From contig NZ_RXYB01000006.1 of the NCBI RefSeq assembly GCF_008086615.1, positions 62,001 through 126,000 of the forward strand: a stretch of 64,000 nucleotides of DNA, given 5' to 3'. Shown piece by piece: positions 26,418-36,272 of the stretch. The notes beneath the pieces are model-generated. The model saw only the letters and a program-made list of their open reading frames with translations. It was not told the DNA's origin and ran no database searches. This stretch comes from Acetobacterium tundrae. Lineage in GTDB: Bacteria; Bacillota; Clostridia; Eubacteriales; Eubacteriaceae. Numbering within the stretch: position 1 is the stretch's first letter; each line of letters begins with the position of its first letter. A program made the translations under genes and the position numbers.

Positions 26418-28061
26418 TTGGAATGGAATATGATTCAAACGATGTTATTTACTGTATTATTTATGTGCTTTGTTTTCTATCTTTCAATGGGTATTTTCAG
26501 TTTCAAAAAAGATCATCACTTAAAAACCAACATTGTCTTTTTTTGTTTTTGTATTTGTACGAGTATCTGGGCCATTGGCTATGCATTCATGCTGATGTCG
26601 CCCACCATAGAAATTGCGAATAATTGGAGAATCTTTGCTGCATTTGGATGGTGTTTTTTTTATGGATTGTGGTTTTCTTTTGTCCAGTCGTTTGATAATA
26701 AAGATAAAAAAAACATTGTTTCAAAAATTGAATACCTATTTTTTCTTGTTTCTGCCATCTGTTTTAGTAGTAATTTCTTTTTTGCCCCCTCCCAAATTGT
26801 TAGCAGCGAACCCTATGGATTTGTGGATAACTTATATACGATTACTCCCATTGGCACGGCTTTTACCATTTACAATGCCGTGATCCTATTAACAAGTATG
26901 GTCATCATCTTTTATAAAATTAGAAACACTCAAAAGTATCGCATAAAAAAACAGTTAAGGATTATTTTAATTACCTGTCTTATCAGTGTAAGTTTGGCTC
27001 TGTTGGCAGAGTTGGTTTTACCTCATATGGGAATTATGCTTTTCCCCTCAGCAATTATAACCATCTCGATTGGAATGGCGGGAATATGGTACGCCATTGG
27101 TCACTACAAAATGATGTCAATTTCACAGGAATTAGTATCTAAATATATTTTTGACGCTGTTAATGAACCCACCTTTATCATAGGGGAAGATTTTCTTGTG
27201 AAAAATTGTAATAAATCGTCAATCAGTGCAACGGGGTATGAACATCAGGAGCTGATTCAAAAACCACTCGAGACTATCATCGATTTTAGGGAATATGATT
27301 TTGACTCCATCATACATACGGAAAATGCGAATAAGGTAGAAGTTGAATTACTCAGGAAAAACAAAGAAACTCTTGTGTGCGAACTTACTGCAACAGTTAT
27401 ATTGGACAAATACAAAGACATATTAGGCATTCTCATTTTATTGTATGATGTTTCTGAAAAAAATAAGATTGCTGAACTACAAAAGCAATATACTAACGAA
27501 TTACAAGAGAAAAATGTAAAACTTAGAAATGAGATCCGAGAAAGACAGCAAGCTGAAGATCAAATTCGTCATTTTATCTATTATGACACACTTACTGAGC
27601 TATATAACCGAAAAAAAATGTTGGAGATGCTTAATGAATTATTGAATGATGGGCATGAAAAGTTTGCGATCCTATTTATCGATTTAGACCATTTTAAGCA
27701 AGCTAACGATAATTACGGGCATGAAGCCGGAGACTTTATTCTTAAAATGGTGGCAGATCGATTAAAAAATATATTCCGATCGTCGGATATCATTTGTCGA
27801 ATTGGCGGGGATGAATTCATTATCATACTCAGAAACATGAAAGAAAAAAGCGAAGCCGAGAAAAAAGCGGAATCTGTATTGATGGCATTGAGTGAAGCGT
27901 TTCTGTATAAGAAAAACAAACTGATGATTAGTGCAAGTATGGGAATCAGTCTATTTCCTGAACATGGGACTGATGCAGATCTATTAATAAAAAAAGCAGA
28001 CTTTGCTATGTATGAAGCCAAGAGAGAAGGTAAGAATAATTATAAGATAAGCTCATCATAG
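26418..28061 (+). CDS. Membrane diguanylate cyclase (7TM-PAS-GGDEF)
   Basis: A 547-residue protein: seven hydrophobic helices (about 5-225, the histidine-kinase-type 7TM sensor), a PAS domain (about 240-350), a coiled coil (355-385) and a GGDEF domain. The catalytic GGDEF is intact at 463-467 and the inhibitory I-site RSSD lies at 454-457, so it is probably an active, product-inhibited maker of cyclic di-GMP. It starts with TTG, GAGGAG upstream; an ATG four codons on is an alternative. It opens a signalling region with an HD-GYP regulator (32534) that could degrade the same messenger. Confidence 0.9.
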   Translation: MEWNMIQTMLFTVLFMCFVFYLSMGIFSFKKDHHLKTNIVFFCFCICTSIWAIGYAFMLMSPTIEIANNWRIFAAFGWCFFYGLWFSFVQSFDNKDKKNIVSKIEYLFFLVSAICFSSNFFFAPSQIVSSEPYGFVDNLYTITPIGTAFTIYNAVILLTSMVIIFYKIRNTQKYRIKKQLRIILITCLISVSLALLAELVLPHMGIMLFPSAIITISIGMAGIWYAIGHYKMMSISQELVSKYIFDAVNEPTFIIGEDFLVKNCNKSSISATGYEHQELIQKPLETIIDFREYDFDSIIHTENANKVEVELLRKNKETLVCELTATVILDKYKDILGILILLYDVSEKNKIAELQKQYTNELQEKNVKLRNEIRERQQAEDQIRHFIYYDTLTELYNRKKMLEMLNELLNDGHEKFAILFIDLDHFKQANDNYGHEAGDFILKMVADRLKNIFRSSDIICRIGGDEFIIILRNMKEKSEAEKKAESVLMALSEAFLYKKNKLMISASMGISLFPEHGTDADLLIKKADFAMYEAKREGKNNYKISSS

Positions 28062-28241
28062 ATAATGACGCCATGGCTTGTATTAAAACAATTGCATGCC
28101 ATACTTGTTTGGGCGGTTGGTTTTGAAATTTCAACTCATCATTTCAGTTGTGTGAACGTTGGACATCATCCGTATTTAAAGAAAATATCGCTTAGGTAAG
28201 ATCCATTATAAATTGGTTTACAATTTGAAAGATTTGTAGTA

Positions 28242-28355
28242 TCATCAAAAAAAGAAGCTCTTGAAGAAATCAGAAAAAATGCGGGAATTCAATTTGATCC
28301 GAATTTAGTCACCGCGTTTGTTGAAACAATTATTTTCGTGGGATCGGTAAAATAA
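28242..28355 (+). pseudogene. C-terminal relic of an HD-GYP protein
   Basis: Frame of 37 residues plus stop reading KKEALEEIRKNAGIQFDPNL, which is the terminal helix region of HD-GYP phosphodiesterases. No start or upstream domain remains. Confidence 0.6.
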
Positions 28356-28439
28356 ACTGTTAACAATCGCTAATCACCTGTTTAATCCATTTATTGCAGG
28401 GTGAATTATAAAAAAATTAAGTGAAATGAGGTGAAAGAG

Positions 28440-30476
28440 ATGCAGTTGTTTTCCATGTTCGTGATTATTCTGTTAATATTAATCGGCATTGTTCTTTTCT
28501 TATGGCTGATCGGATTGCGGATCGTTTCAAACAATAAAATTGCCGTCATCGAAAAATGGTGGTCACGGAAAGGTTCTCTGGAAATGCAGATCATTGCGCT
28601 GAATGGCGAAGCGGGTTATCAGCCCCAGGTCATTCGAGGGGGAATTCATTTTTTGACACCGTTGATGTATAAGGTACATATTTCTCCCCTGGTTACCGTT
28701 CCCCAGGGACAGATTGCATATGTATTTGCCCGAGACGGGCAGCCGCTGGAGCCGATCCAGACATTGGCTAAAATCATTCCTGAATGCAACAATTTTCAGG
28801 ATGCCCGAGGTTTTTTGCTTAACGGCGGGCAAAGGGGCCCCCAGCGAGGAATCATCAGAGAAGGAACATATGCCTTTAATCTGGCCCAGTTTATTATCAT
28901 TACAGAGGACAAGATTTATTATCAACCCATGGGTACAAAGGCTGAAGAAGCGACTATTATGAATATGGCAACTTTGTTAAAAGACCGAAATGGTTTTACC
29001 CCCGTTGTTATAAAAGGTACGGATGACAAGGTAGGGATTGTGACGATCCATGATGGACTTTCATTAACAATGGATGACATCATCGCTCCGGCGGTTGGCA
29101 ATGATCCTTCCTATCCGGAAAACTATCATAACAATTTTCAGGATCCGGAAAAATTCCTTAAAGCTGGAGGCTTTAGAGGACGGCAGTATCAGGTTTTGGT
29201 GGAAGGCACCTACTTTATCAATCGATTTTTCGCAACCGTAGAATTAATCGATAAAACGATTATCGATGTTGGTTATGTCGGCGTGGTGGTATCCTATATT
29301 GGACCAAAAGGTGTGGACTCAACCGGTGAAGACTATAAACATGGCGAGTTGGTTGAAAAAGGGTTCAGAGGTGTTTGGAGAGAACCGTTGATGCCTGGTA
29401 AATATGCGTTCAATACCTATGCTGGAAAAATCAAGTGGATTCCCACAACGAATATTATTCTGAAATGGATCAGCAACCAGACGGGCTTTCATAAATTTGA
29501 TGAAAATTTGAAAGAAGTCAGTCTGATTACCAAGGATGCTTTTGAACCTTCGTTACCTTTATCCGTGGTCATGCACATTGATTATCGGAAAGCACCGCTT
29601 GTGATTCAGCGCTTTGGTGATGTAAAAATGCTGGTGGATCAGACATTGGACCCGATGGTATCCGCTTATTTCAAAAATATCGGTCAGACTAAAACTTTAA
29701 TTCAGCTCATTCAGGATAGAAATGAAATTCAGCGAATTTCATCCAGTGAGATGAAGGCAAAATTTGAACATTATAATCTGGAACTGGAGGAGGTTCTCAT
29801 TGGGACGCCGGCGGCATCTGCCACTGACGATAAGATCGAGATCATTTTAACGCAGCTCCGGTCAAGACAGATTGCCATCGAAGAAATTGAGACTTATACC
29901 CAGCAGGAAAAAGCCGCTGGCAAAGAAAAGGAATTAAGAGAAGCTGAATCCAAGGCCATGCAGCAGAAACTGCTCACCGAGTCGGATATCAACATTCAGA
30001 TTCAGAGCAATGTGGGTAAAGCGGATTATCAGCGTTCGCTCCAGGAAGCAGCTAAGATAAAAGCGCTGGCTGAGGCGGAAGCCGAGAAAGAAGCAAGGGT
30101 TGGAATTGGTAAAGCTATTGCCGTTGAAGAACAGGTCAAAGCTTATGGCGGTCCAGAATATCAGGTTGTCCAGGATGTGATGACTAAGTTCACATCGGCA
30201 ATCGAAAAGGCGAAAATCGATATTGTTCCCAAAACCGTTATGAGTATGGGCGGGAAAGAAGGCCAGAACAGCTCATTTAACGCTTTTGAAATGCTGATCG
30301 ATCTTCTGATCAGCGAAAAGCTGGGTGTTAAACTGAATCCGGAAGGTAAAGTGGATGACCCCCGGGCTAAAAAGATAAAAGAATCGATCATAAGGGGAAT
30401 GGAACGGGAATTAGAAAAGGAAAAGGAACCTGTTGTTCCGATGGCAAGTACTGAACCGCCAAAAGATGCGCCCTAA
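28440..30476 (+). CDS. SPFH/flotillin-like membrane protein
   Basis: A 678-residue protein with one N-terminal membrane helix (about residues 4-28), an unusual extended extracytoplasmic-like region (30-330) that contains two related blocks (NNFQDARGFLLNGGQRGPQR and NNFQDPEKFLKAGGFRGRQY), a band-7/SPFH domain (about 330-470) and a long Ala/Glu-rich coiled coil (about 480-590) as in flotillins. These proteins scaffold membrane microdomains. Start at 28440 is supported by GAGGTG five bases upstream; a GTG nine bases earlier is possible. It has its own terminator. Confidence 0.85.
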   Translation: MQLFSMFVIILLILIGIVLFLWLIGLRIVSNNKIAVIEKWWSRKGSLEMQIIALNGEAGYQPQVIRGGIHFLTPLMYKVHISPLVTVPQGQIAYVFARDGQPLEPIQTLAKIIPECNNFQDARGFLLNGGQRGPQRGIIREGTYAFNLAQFIIITEDKIYYQPMGTKAEEATIMNMATLLKDRNGFTPVVIKGTDDKVGIVTIHDGLSLTMDDIIAPAVGNDPSYPENYHNNFQDPEKFLKAGGFRGRQYQVLVEGTYFINRFFATVELIDKTIIDVGYVGVVVSYIGPKGVDSTGEDYKHGELVEKGFRGVWREPLMPGKYAFNTYAGKIKWIPTTNIILKWISNQTGFHKFDENLKEVSLITKDAFEPSLPLSVVMHIDYRKAPLVIQRFGDVKMLVDQTLDPMVSAYFKNIGQTKTLIQLIQDRNEIQRISSSEMKAKFEHYNLELEEVLIGTPAASATDDKIEIILTQLRSRQIAIEEIETYTQQEKAAGKEKELREAESKAMQQKLLTESDINIQIQSNVGKADYQRSLQEAAKIKALAEAEAEKEARVGIGKAIAVEEQVKAYGGPEYQVVQDVMTKFTSAIEKAKIDIVPKTVMSMGGKEGQNSSFNAFEMLIDLLISEKLGVKLNPEGKVDDPRAKKIKESIIRGMERELEKEKEPVVPMASTEPPKDAP

Positions 30477-30489
30477 TTAGAAATGAAAT

Positions 30490-30526
30490 AAACAGCTGTT
30501 GTGACATTAAACGACAACAGCTGTTT
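30490..30526. terminator. Terminator between convergent SPFH and chemoreceptor genes
   Basis: 13-bp perfect stem AAACAGCTGTTGT/ACAACAGCTGTTT followed by TTTTA on the plus strand. Confidence 0.85.
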
Positions 30527-30571
30527 TTTATGCAGGTTAATGATTTTAAAAAATAATTGATATGATTTGAT

Positions 30572-32086
30572 TTATCCTAATACCAGATCGCCAATCAGTA
30601 CCCCTGCTATTTGATTTGATGCATTTTTGATCGGAACGGCAACGGCGATGCAATAACTGTTTGTATCGGCAGAAACATACGGCTCTGATTGATATTCATT
30701 CCCAATAATGGCTTCTTTAAAATATGGTCGGTGGGCAAAATTGATATAAACTTCTTCCTCTTTGTAATCAAGGGTGATGGCTTTTCGCAGACCGTCTTTT
30801 TGCACCAATCCGAAAAGTTCAAAAGAAGGATATTTTTTGACCGCTTCAAGTAGTATCGGAGTACAATCCCGATAAGACATTGACGGCAATACTTTATTTT
30901 TGGCTAATTCGCGAAGGGTAATAAATGCTTCATCAATATATTTCTGTATTTCCGGTGTGATCTCGTAGTTTTTGGCAAATTGAGCGATCTGTTTTTTTAG
31001 GTTTTTATTCATTATGATAAGTCCTTTTATAGATTTCATCATCAGGTTCTGCGCGATTAATTGATCGTCTGAAGAGGCCGCCAGTTCTTGAGTTGTAGCG
31101 GTTGTTTTTTGTGAAGAAACTGAGATTTCTGCGATTATATTTTGGATATTAAGTATTTCCCGGTTTTGATTATCGATTGTTTTATTAATATCTTTAACAT
31201 AATTCAAAGTATCGGTATTCTGGTTATGTATTCTATGCAGGTTCTCTCCCGTGAGATGAGCAGATTCAATGTTCTTGTTAATTATTTCAACTTCTAAGTT
31301 CATTTGCGAAGAAATTCCTGATATTTTATCAATAATATTATTGATAATCGTCTGTATTTTTTCGGACTGCTTTGAGGTTTCGGCCGCCAGTCTGCGCATT
31401 TCATTGGCTATGACCGAAAAGCCCAACCCGTTAGAATTTGCTCTTTCAGCCTCAATTGAGGCGTTAAATGAAAGCAGATGCGTCGTTCTGCTGATAGAAT
31501 AAACGCCGTCGGCGATACTCTGGATTTTCTTGATATTTTCCTTCAATTCGCTGATTTCCAATGCTAAATTTTTATTTGAATCAGCGGATTCATTTAATTT
31601 ATTGATCAATTCTTCATACATTTCAAGACTTTGCTCAACGGTATTCATCATTGAATCAGCGGAGCTTTCGATTTGATTACCGCTATTGACCACTTCTTTG
31701 AATTCAGCCACGATCTCATGAATGATGTTTTGTGTTCCAACCGTACCTTTCATTTGCTCAGACATATCGAAAGATATCTCATTGATTGCCGAATTTGCGG
31801 CGGTGATGGTATTTTTTACGCGTTCGGAATTTAACAGCAGTTCTTCATAACTGATGATCACTTTATCCGATGTTGTTGTAGATTCATTAATAAATCCTCT
31901 GATTTTTAATATAAACTGATTGATACTGATGCAGAGATCTTTAAAACTATCGGTTTCATCAATATCAAATTTTTTTGTCAAATCCCCCTGAGTCATCCGA
32001 TTGACATTTCGGGTGATCTCATATAATCGTTGCCTGTTATCAACATTTTTTTGTAAAATTTCTGTCTCACGTATATTATTGGTCAT
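30572..32086 (-). CDS. Soluble methyl-accepting chemotaxis protein with C-terminal Cache-like domain
   Basis: A 504-residue protein without membrane helices. A short HAMP-like segment (about 25-85) is followed by the chemoreceptor signalling hairpin (about 90-370, tip near residues 215-240: SFNASIEAERANSNGLGFSV, EMRRLAAETSKQSEKI). The C-terminal 120 residues (RELAKNKVLPSMSYRD, NFAHRPYFKEAI, VAVPIKNASNQIAGVLIGDL) resemble a Cache/PDC sensor half, here in the cytoplasm and after the signalling unit, the reverse of the usual order. It likely senses an internal metabolite. An RBS GAAGGGA lies upstream. Confidence 0.85.
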   Translation of the reverse strand: MTNNIRETEILQKNVDNRQRLYEITRNVNRMTQGDLTKKFDIDETDSFKDLCISINQFILKIRGFINESTTTSDKVIISYEELLLNSERVKNTITAANSAINEISFDMSEQMKGTVGTQNIIHEIVAEFKEVVNSGNQIESSADSMMNTVEQSLEMYEELINKLNESADSNKNLALEISELKENIKKIQSIADGVYSISRTTHLLSFNASIEAERANSNGLGFSVIANEMRRLAAETSKQSEKIQTIINNIIDKISGISSQMNLEVEIINKNIESAHLTGENLHRIHNQNTDTLNYVKDINKTIDNQNREILNIQNIIAEISVSSQKTTATTQELAASSDDQLIAQNLMMKSIKGLIIMNKNLKKQIAQFAKNYEITPEIQKYIDEAFITLRELAKNKVLPSMSYRDCTPILLEAVKKYPSFELFGLVQKDGLRKAITLDYKEEEVYINFAHRPYFKEAIIGNEYQSEPYVSADTNSYCIAVAVPIKNASNQIAGVLIGDLVLG

Positions 32087-32288
32087 TGGGTATCGTCCCT
32101 TCTCAAATTATCTTGTTGGCAGAGTGATAATAATTCATATATATTATATATGCTTAGTATACTATCAACATAATACATTTGATTCCATCATTTTTCAAGC
32201 TATTTTTATAATATTTAGAAAAAAGATAAAGTAAAAATTTCCGGAAATAGAAAGATGTAAATTTTAGAAAATGAGATAAGTTTTAGAT

Positions 32289-32465
32289 ATGAGACACATG
32301 AGCGGAAAATGGCTGGACTTGGATTGCAAAAGCAATCAGAAGAAATATCGATGGCTTTTGCTTGCCGGAGGTTTAATTGTCTATTGTTTATTTTTTTTGT
32401 ATTTATATTTAATCCCTTTATTTATTTACCACGGTCATTCTATCGGCGGTTTATCTGATTTTTGA
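32289..32465 (+). CDS. Possible 58-residue membrane peptide or gene remnant
   Basis: ORF with a basic soluble start (MRHMSGKWLDLDCKSNQKKY) and one long hydrophobic stretch (about 22-46), in a 447-bp gap between minus-strand genes. Only a weak GAGATAAG RBS. It may be a real small membrane protein or the truncated N-terminus of a lost membrane receptor. I do not recognise it. Confidence 0.3.
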   Translation: MRHMSGKWLDLDCKSNQKKYRWLLLAGGLIVYCLFFLYLYLIPLFIYHGHSIGGLSDF

Positions 32466-32533
32466 AGGAGTGGCTCTTTTGCTTGAATCCATTTCAACCG
32501 ATAGTTAGTTGTTGAAATGAAAGAATACAAGGA

Positions 32534-33568
32534 CTAAAATTTAAAATTTTCATTGGAAAAGAGTCTGGTACAGGTATCAACAACCACATTGTCATAATAG
32601 TTGCCGCTGTTTTTATTTATCTCAGCCAAGGCACAGTTTAAGCCGAGCGCAGGTCGATACGGTCGATATGAAACCATCGCTTCCACGACATCGGCTACGG
32701 AAAGTATTCTAGTATCTATTGATATGGCATCACCCTTTAATCCATTTGGATATCCACTTCCATCCAGTCTTTCATGGTGTCCCAGAACGATATCGGCAAT
32801 AGGTCTATTAAAGTCAATTTCTTTTAACACTTCGTAACTTACTTTTGGATGAATTTTAATCAAACGAAACTCATCTTCACTGAGTTGTCCGGGTTTACAT
32901 AAAATTTCTATTGGTATGGCAATCTTCCCAATATCATGCAATAAGCCTGCTATTCGAATACCTTCCACAAATGAGGTGTCATATCCCATTTTCACTGCAA
33001 TTGCACAGGCGAGTTTACTCACTCTTTCTTGGTGCCCAGCCGTATAAGGATCTCTTTTTTCAACAATTAATGAGATTGCATTAATTACTGCTTCAGTTAA
33101 TTGTTGAAAACTTGCCAAACTATTTTTAAGATAGACATTTGTATTAATTAGCTCCATTGTCATTTTTTCATTCTGCTCATTTTCTTTTGATTCTTTTAAA
33201 GCTCTTTCTATCGAATGCGCTAATCTACCCAGTTTATCTTTCGAGACATAATCTGTGGCACCTTGCTTTAGTAGTTCTACAGCTGTTTCCTCGCCAATAA
33301 ATCCGGAGATACATATAAATGGTGTATTCGGACATATCCTTTTCACATGGGTTAATGCAGCGAATCCATTAATATCAGGCAACATAAAGTCAGATAAAAT
33401 CACATCATATTTGCTTGAAGATAGTGCCAAAACAAAAGCTTCTTCTTTCGCAACAATATCCATTTTAACTTTTGTTTTAAAATTTTCATTTAAACACGCA
33501 ACGATCAGTTCAGCGTCCATTGGCGAATCTTCTAATGTAAGTATTTTCAAACAGTCTTTCTTATTCAT
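32534..33568 (-). CDS. Response regulator with HD-GYP phosphodiesterase domain
   Basis: A 344-residue protein: receiver (phospho-acceptor Asp60 in ILSDFMLPDING) joined by a helix to an HD-GYP domain with metal ligands HD at 211-212 (LLHDIGK) and HHERLDGSGYP at 264-274, all intact. It should hydrolyse cyclic di-GMP when phosphorylated. It is the last of three genes on the minus strand (kinase 34003-35691, CheY-like regulator 33578-34012, this), with AAGGAG upstream, so the PAS kinase probably drives it. Confidence 0.93.
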   Translation of the reverse strand: MNKKDCLKILTLEDSPMDAELIVACLNENFKTKVKMDIVAKEEAFVLALSSSKYDVILSDFMLPDINGFAALTHVKRICPNTPFICISGFIGEETAVELLKQGATDYVSKDKLGRLAHSIERALKESKENEQNEKMTMELINTNVYLKNSLASFQQLTEAVINAISLIVEKRDPYTAGHQERVSKLACAIAVKMGYDTSFVEGIRIAGLLHDIGKIAIPIEILCKPGQLSEDEFRLIKIHPKVSYEVLKEIDFNRPIADIVLGHHERLDGSGYPNGLKGDAISIDTRILSVADVVEAMVSYRPYRPALGLNCALAEINKNSGNYYDNVVVDTCTRLFSNENFKF

Positions 33569-33577
33569 ACTATCTCC

Positions 33578-34012
33578 TTATTCTGGCGGCAACTCATTAA
33601 TAAGTGTCCAAAATATTATAATCTGTTTTATGATGTTAATTAATGCAAGAAAATTAAGTGGTTTTACAACATAAGCGTTTATTCCAAGATTATAGCTTTT
33701 AATTAAATCATTTTTTTCTTGAGAGGAAGTAAGCATAATGATCGGGATGCGTTTAAAATTTTCATCCTTTTTAACAATAGCTAAAAATTCCAGTCCATCC
33801 ATTCTTGGCATTTTCAAATCAAGCAAAACCATACTGGGATTTCCAGGCTTTCTGTTTTTATATACCCCATTTGACGCTAAATACTCTAATGCTTCTAACC
33901 CATCATTAGCTACAATTATTGGATTTAAAATGTGGTTCTCTTTTATCGCTTCCAGGGTCAGTTCAATATCTAAGGGGTTATCGTCAACATAAAGGATCGT
34001 TTTCAGTTCCAT
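33578..34012 (-). CDS. Single-domain response regulator (Rcp1/CheY-like)
   Basis: A 144-residue receiver only, of the type that partners phytochrome-like kinases: YVDDNPLDIELTLEAI at the start, phospho-acceptor Asp65 in VLLDLKMPRMDGLEFL, conserved Lys in VVKPLN. It overlaps the kinase gene by 10 bp and ends 9 bp before the HD-GYP regulator, suggesting a phosphorelay of kinase to two receivers. Confidence 0.93.
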   Translation of the reverse strand: MELKTILYVDDNPLDIELTLEAIKENHILNPIIVANDGLEALEYLASNGVYKNRKPGNPSMVLLDLKMPRMDGLEFLAIVKKDENFKRIPIIMLTSSQEKNDLIKSYNLGINAYVVKPLNFLALINIIKQIIIFWTLINELPPE

Positions 34013-35691
34013 GTCTTTTCGCTTTCCTTTCTATTAATCAGTGAGAAATAGAAGGTCGCACCTTCTCCGACTTTACTTTCAGCCCAGATTTTTCCACCAT
34101 GTCTTGTGATAACTCTTTGAACGGTTGCTAATCCTATTCCGGTACCTTCATAGTCCTTACGTAAATGCAATCTTTGAAAAACAGTAAATAATTTCGATGC
34201 ATAATTCATATCAAAACCAACCCCGTTGTCTTTGATATAGTAAATAATCTCATTTTCATTTTCAGTTGCTCCAATAACTATTTTTGTCAAATCTTTTTTT
34301 CTTGTGAATTTAACTGCGTTTTCGATAAGATTAGCCCACACGGACCTCATCATCTCAAGATCTCCAAAAGCTAAAGGCATCGGTTCTATCTTAAATTCTA
34401 TTTTACGGTCAATTTCCTGTTCTTTTACAGGTTGAATCAAAGTGTCTACTATTTCATTCATATTGAGAAATCTTTTATTCATATCGATTCTGCTACTTCT
34501 TGATAAATGGAGTAGTCCCTCAATTAATTCTCCCATGTTTTCGACAGAAAAAGAAATCATATCCAGATAATGTTCGCCTTCTTTAGGAAATAAGTTGCCA
34601 TATTTTTTTAACAAAAGCGAAACATATCCTGCTATATGTCTTAGCGGTGCTTTTAAGTCATGCGATATGGAATATGAAAATGCTTCTAACTCTTTATTCA
34701 GAGATTCAAGTTCTGCCGTTCTTTCCATTACCCGAAATTCTAATTGATTATTGAATTCTTCTATTTTATCTTTTTGAAAGGCAAGCTTTTTATTAGCATT
34801 CACTAATTCAGCTGCTCGTTTATCTTTTTCTTTATTTTGAAAGGCAAGCTCCTTATTGGCAATGATTAACTCAGCAGCTCGGTCCGCTTTTTCTTCACTT
34901 TGAAAGGCAAGCTCTTTATTGGCAATGATTAACTCGGCAGCCCGATCAGCTTTTTCTTCACTTTGAAAGGCAAGCTCTCTATCAGCAATAATTAGCTCGG
35001 CGGCCCGATCGGCTTTCTCTTCACTTTGAAAGGCAAGTTCCTTATCAGCAATAATCAACTCGGCTGCTCGTTTATCTTTTTCTTCATTTTGAAAAGCAAG
35101 CTCTTCGTTTACAATGATTAGCTCTTCTGCTCGTTGTTTAACTAATTGTGTAAAATTATTTTTCAGGTGGATTAGATCATCTTCAGCTTTTCGTGTAGTG
35201 GTGATATCGCTTCCGGCAGCAAATACACCGATTATTTTTCCTTCATTGTCTTTGTATAAGGATGCATTAAACAAAAAGGGAGTAGTGGTTCCATTGATAT
35301 GTTTGAGATTAAGTTCATGATCAACAATTGCACCTTCTCTTATTATTTGTTGATGTCCAGCTTGGGCTTTATGAGACTCGATAACATAAGTTGAAAATTC
35401 CTTTCCGATTAGCTTTTTTCTCGGCAAACCCAAGGCATTTTCTGTAGCTGTATTAACATCAGCAATGATTCCATCCAGTCCTATGGTTACAAAAAGATCC
35501 AGACTAATTTCGAAAAAATTACGATAGTAGTTTAATTCTTTAATTATTTCGGTGTTTTTTTCTTCTGCAAGTTCTTTAGCGATGATTAACGCTGCTGTCC
35601 ATTTTTCTTTTTCTTCATTCCCTTTTATTTCCGGGTCAATTGATTTTTGAGTTATTTCATTATTTGTTGGATTGCAGAATTTGTTATTCAT
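34003..35691 (-). CDS. PAS-containing sensor histidine kinase with repeated signalling helix
   Basis: A 562-residue soluble kinase: short N-terminal helix, PAS domain (about 55-175), six tandem 21-residue helical repeats (187-312), a HisKA domain with His344 in FSYSISHDLKAPLRHI, and an HATPase (VWANLIENAVKF, IKDNGVGFD, GTGIGLATV). The bacteriophytochrome-type HisKA matches the Rcp1-like regulator downstream. No transmembrane helix, so it senses a cytoplasmic signal through PAS. GAGGAG precedes the ATG. Confidence 0.92.
   Translation of the reverse strand: MNNKFCNPTNNEITQKSIDPEIKGNEEKEKWTAALIIAKELAEEKNTEIIKELNYYRNFFEISLDLFVTIGLDGIIADVNTATENALGLPRKKLIGKEFSTYVIESHKAQAGHQQIIREGAIVDHELNLKHINGTTTPFLFNASLYKDNEGKIIGVFAAGSDITTTRKAEDDLIHLKNNFTQLVKQRAEELIIVNEELAFQNEEKDKRAAELIIADKELAFQSEEKADRAAELIIADRELAFQSEEKADRAAELIIANKELAFQSEEKADRAAELIIANKELAFQNKEKDKRAAELVNANKKLAFQKDKIEEFNNQLEFRVMERTAELESLNKELEAFSYSISHDLKAPLRHIAGYVSLLLKKYGNLFPKEGEHYLDMISFSVENMGELIEGLLHLSRSSRIDMNKRFLNMNEIVDTLIQPVKEQEIDRKIEFKIEPMPLAFGDLEMMRSVWANLIENAVKFTRKKDLTKIVIGATENENEIIYYIKDNGVGFDMNYASKLFTVFQRLHLRKDYEGTGIGLATVQRVITRHGGKIWAESKVGEGATFYFSLINRKESEKTWN
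34756..35133 (-). repeat. Six in-frame 63-bp repeats in the kinase gene
   Basis: Units of 21 residues such as RAAELIIADKELAFQSEEK; the four central ones are nearly identical at DNA level. They encode a continuous coiled coil between PAS and HisKA. Length may vary between strains by unit gain or loss. Confidence 0.93.
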
Positions 35692-36272
35692 ATGAAGTCT
35701 CCTCGTCGAATCGTTTTAGTTAGTTGAAAATTTATTCGCAGCCTGTTTTTACCCATTAATCTTATGATCCATATAAATTCTTAAAAATACTTTATTTTAA
35801 TACAGTATTTATGCGTTTCTTGTTTTAATAATGGAATTATTTTTTGCACAATGATGTTTTCGGAAAATGATGATTATAAAAATAAAAAAGAGCTCCGCTT
35901 TCATAAAAAGATGAATCGTAAATCAACAAAAAACAAAAGATAAACCCTATCTTTATAGTCTAATTGATCAGAATGAAATATACAATAGCAAGTTAAATAA
36001 AGATCACAAAATAGGACTCAATATCGTTTTTAGAATAGGTTTTAAGATTATTTTTATTTATAATATACACGCTTGTCTAGACACGCAATCAGAATTTTCT
36101 AGATGAATTTCTGTTAGTTCCTTTATATTTAGGGGCGAACTTTTGGATTGCTGCATTTATCTTTGAATATAAAAATATGGTTAGGGTGTAAAAGTATTTT
36201 TCACTCCATATAATAATTCTCTCCAACTGAGGTCCGACTAGACACAGAATTAAATGCAGTGGAGGAGACAGA
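35692..36272. other. AT-rich non-coding stretch
   Basis: 581 bp with no convincing gene. The motif TCTAGACAC occurs at about 36074-36082 and a related CTAGACAC at 36237-36244, flanking a minus-strand open stretch of about 40 residues that I do not recognise; possibly debris of the neighbouring insertion element. Confidence 0.4.

Noticed and set aside
34756-35133. Regular 63-bp repeats that could suggest a CRISPR-like or satellite array
   Set aside because: They are in frame within a kinase gene, have no unique spacers and encode a coiled coil.
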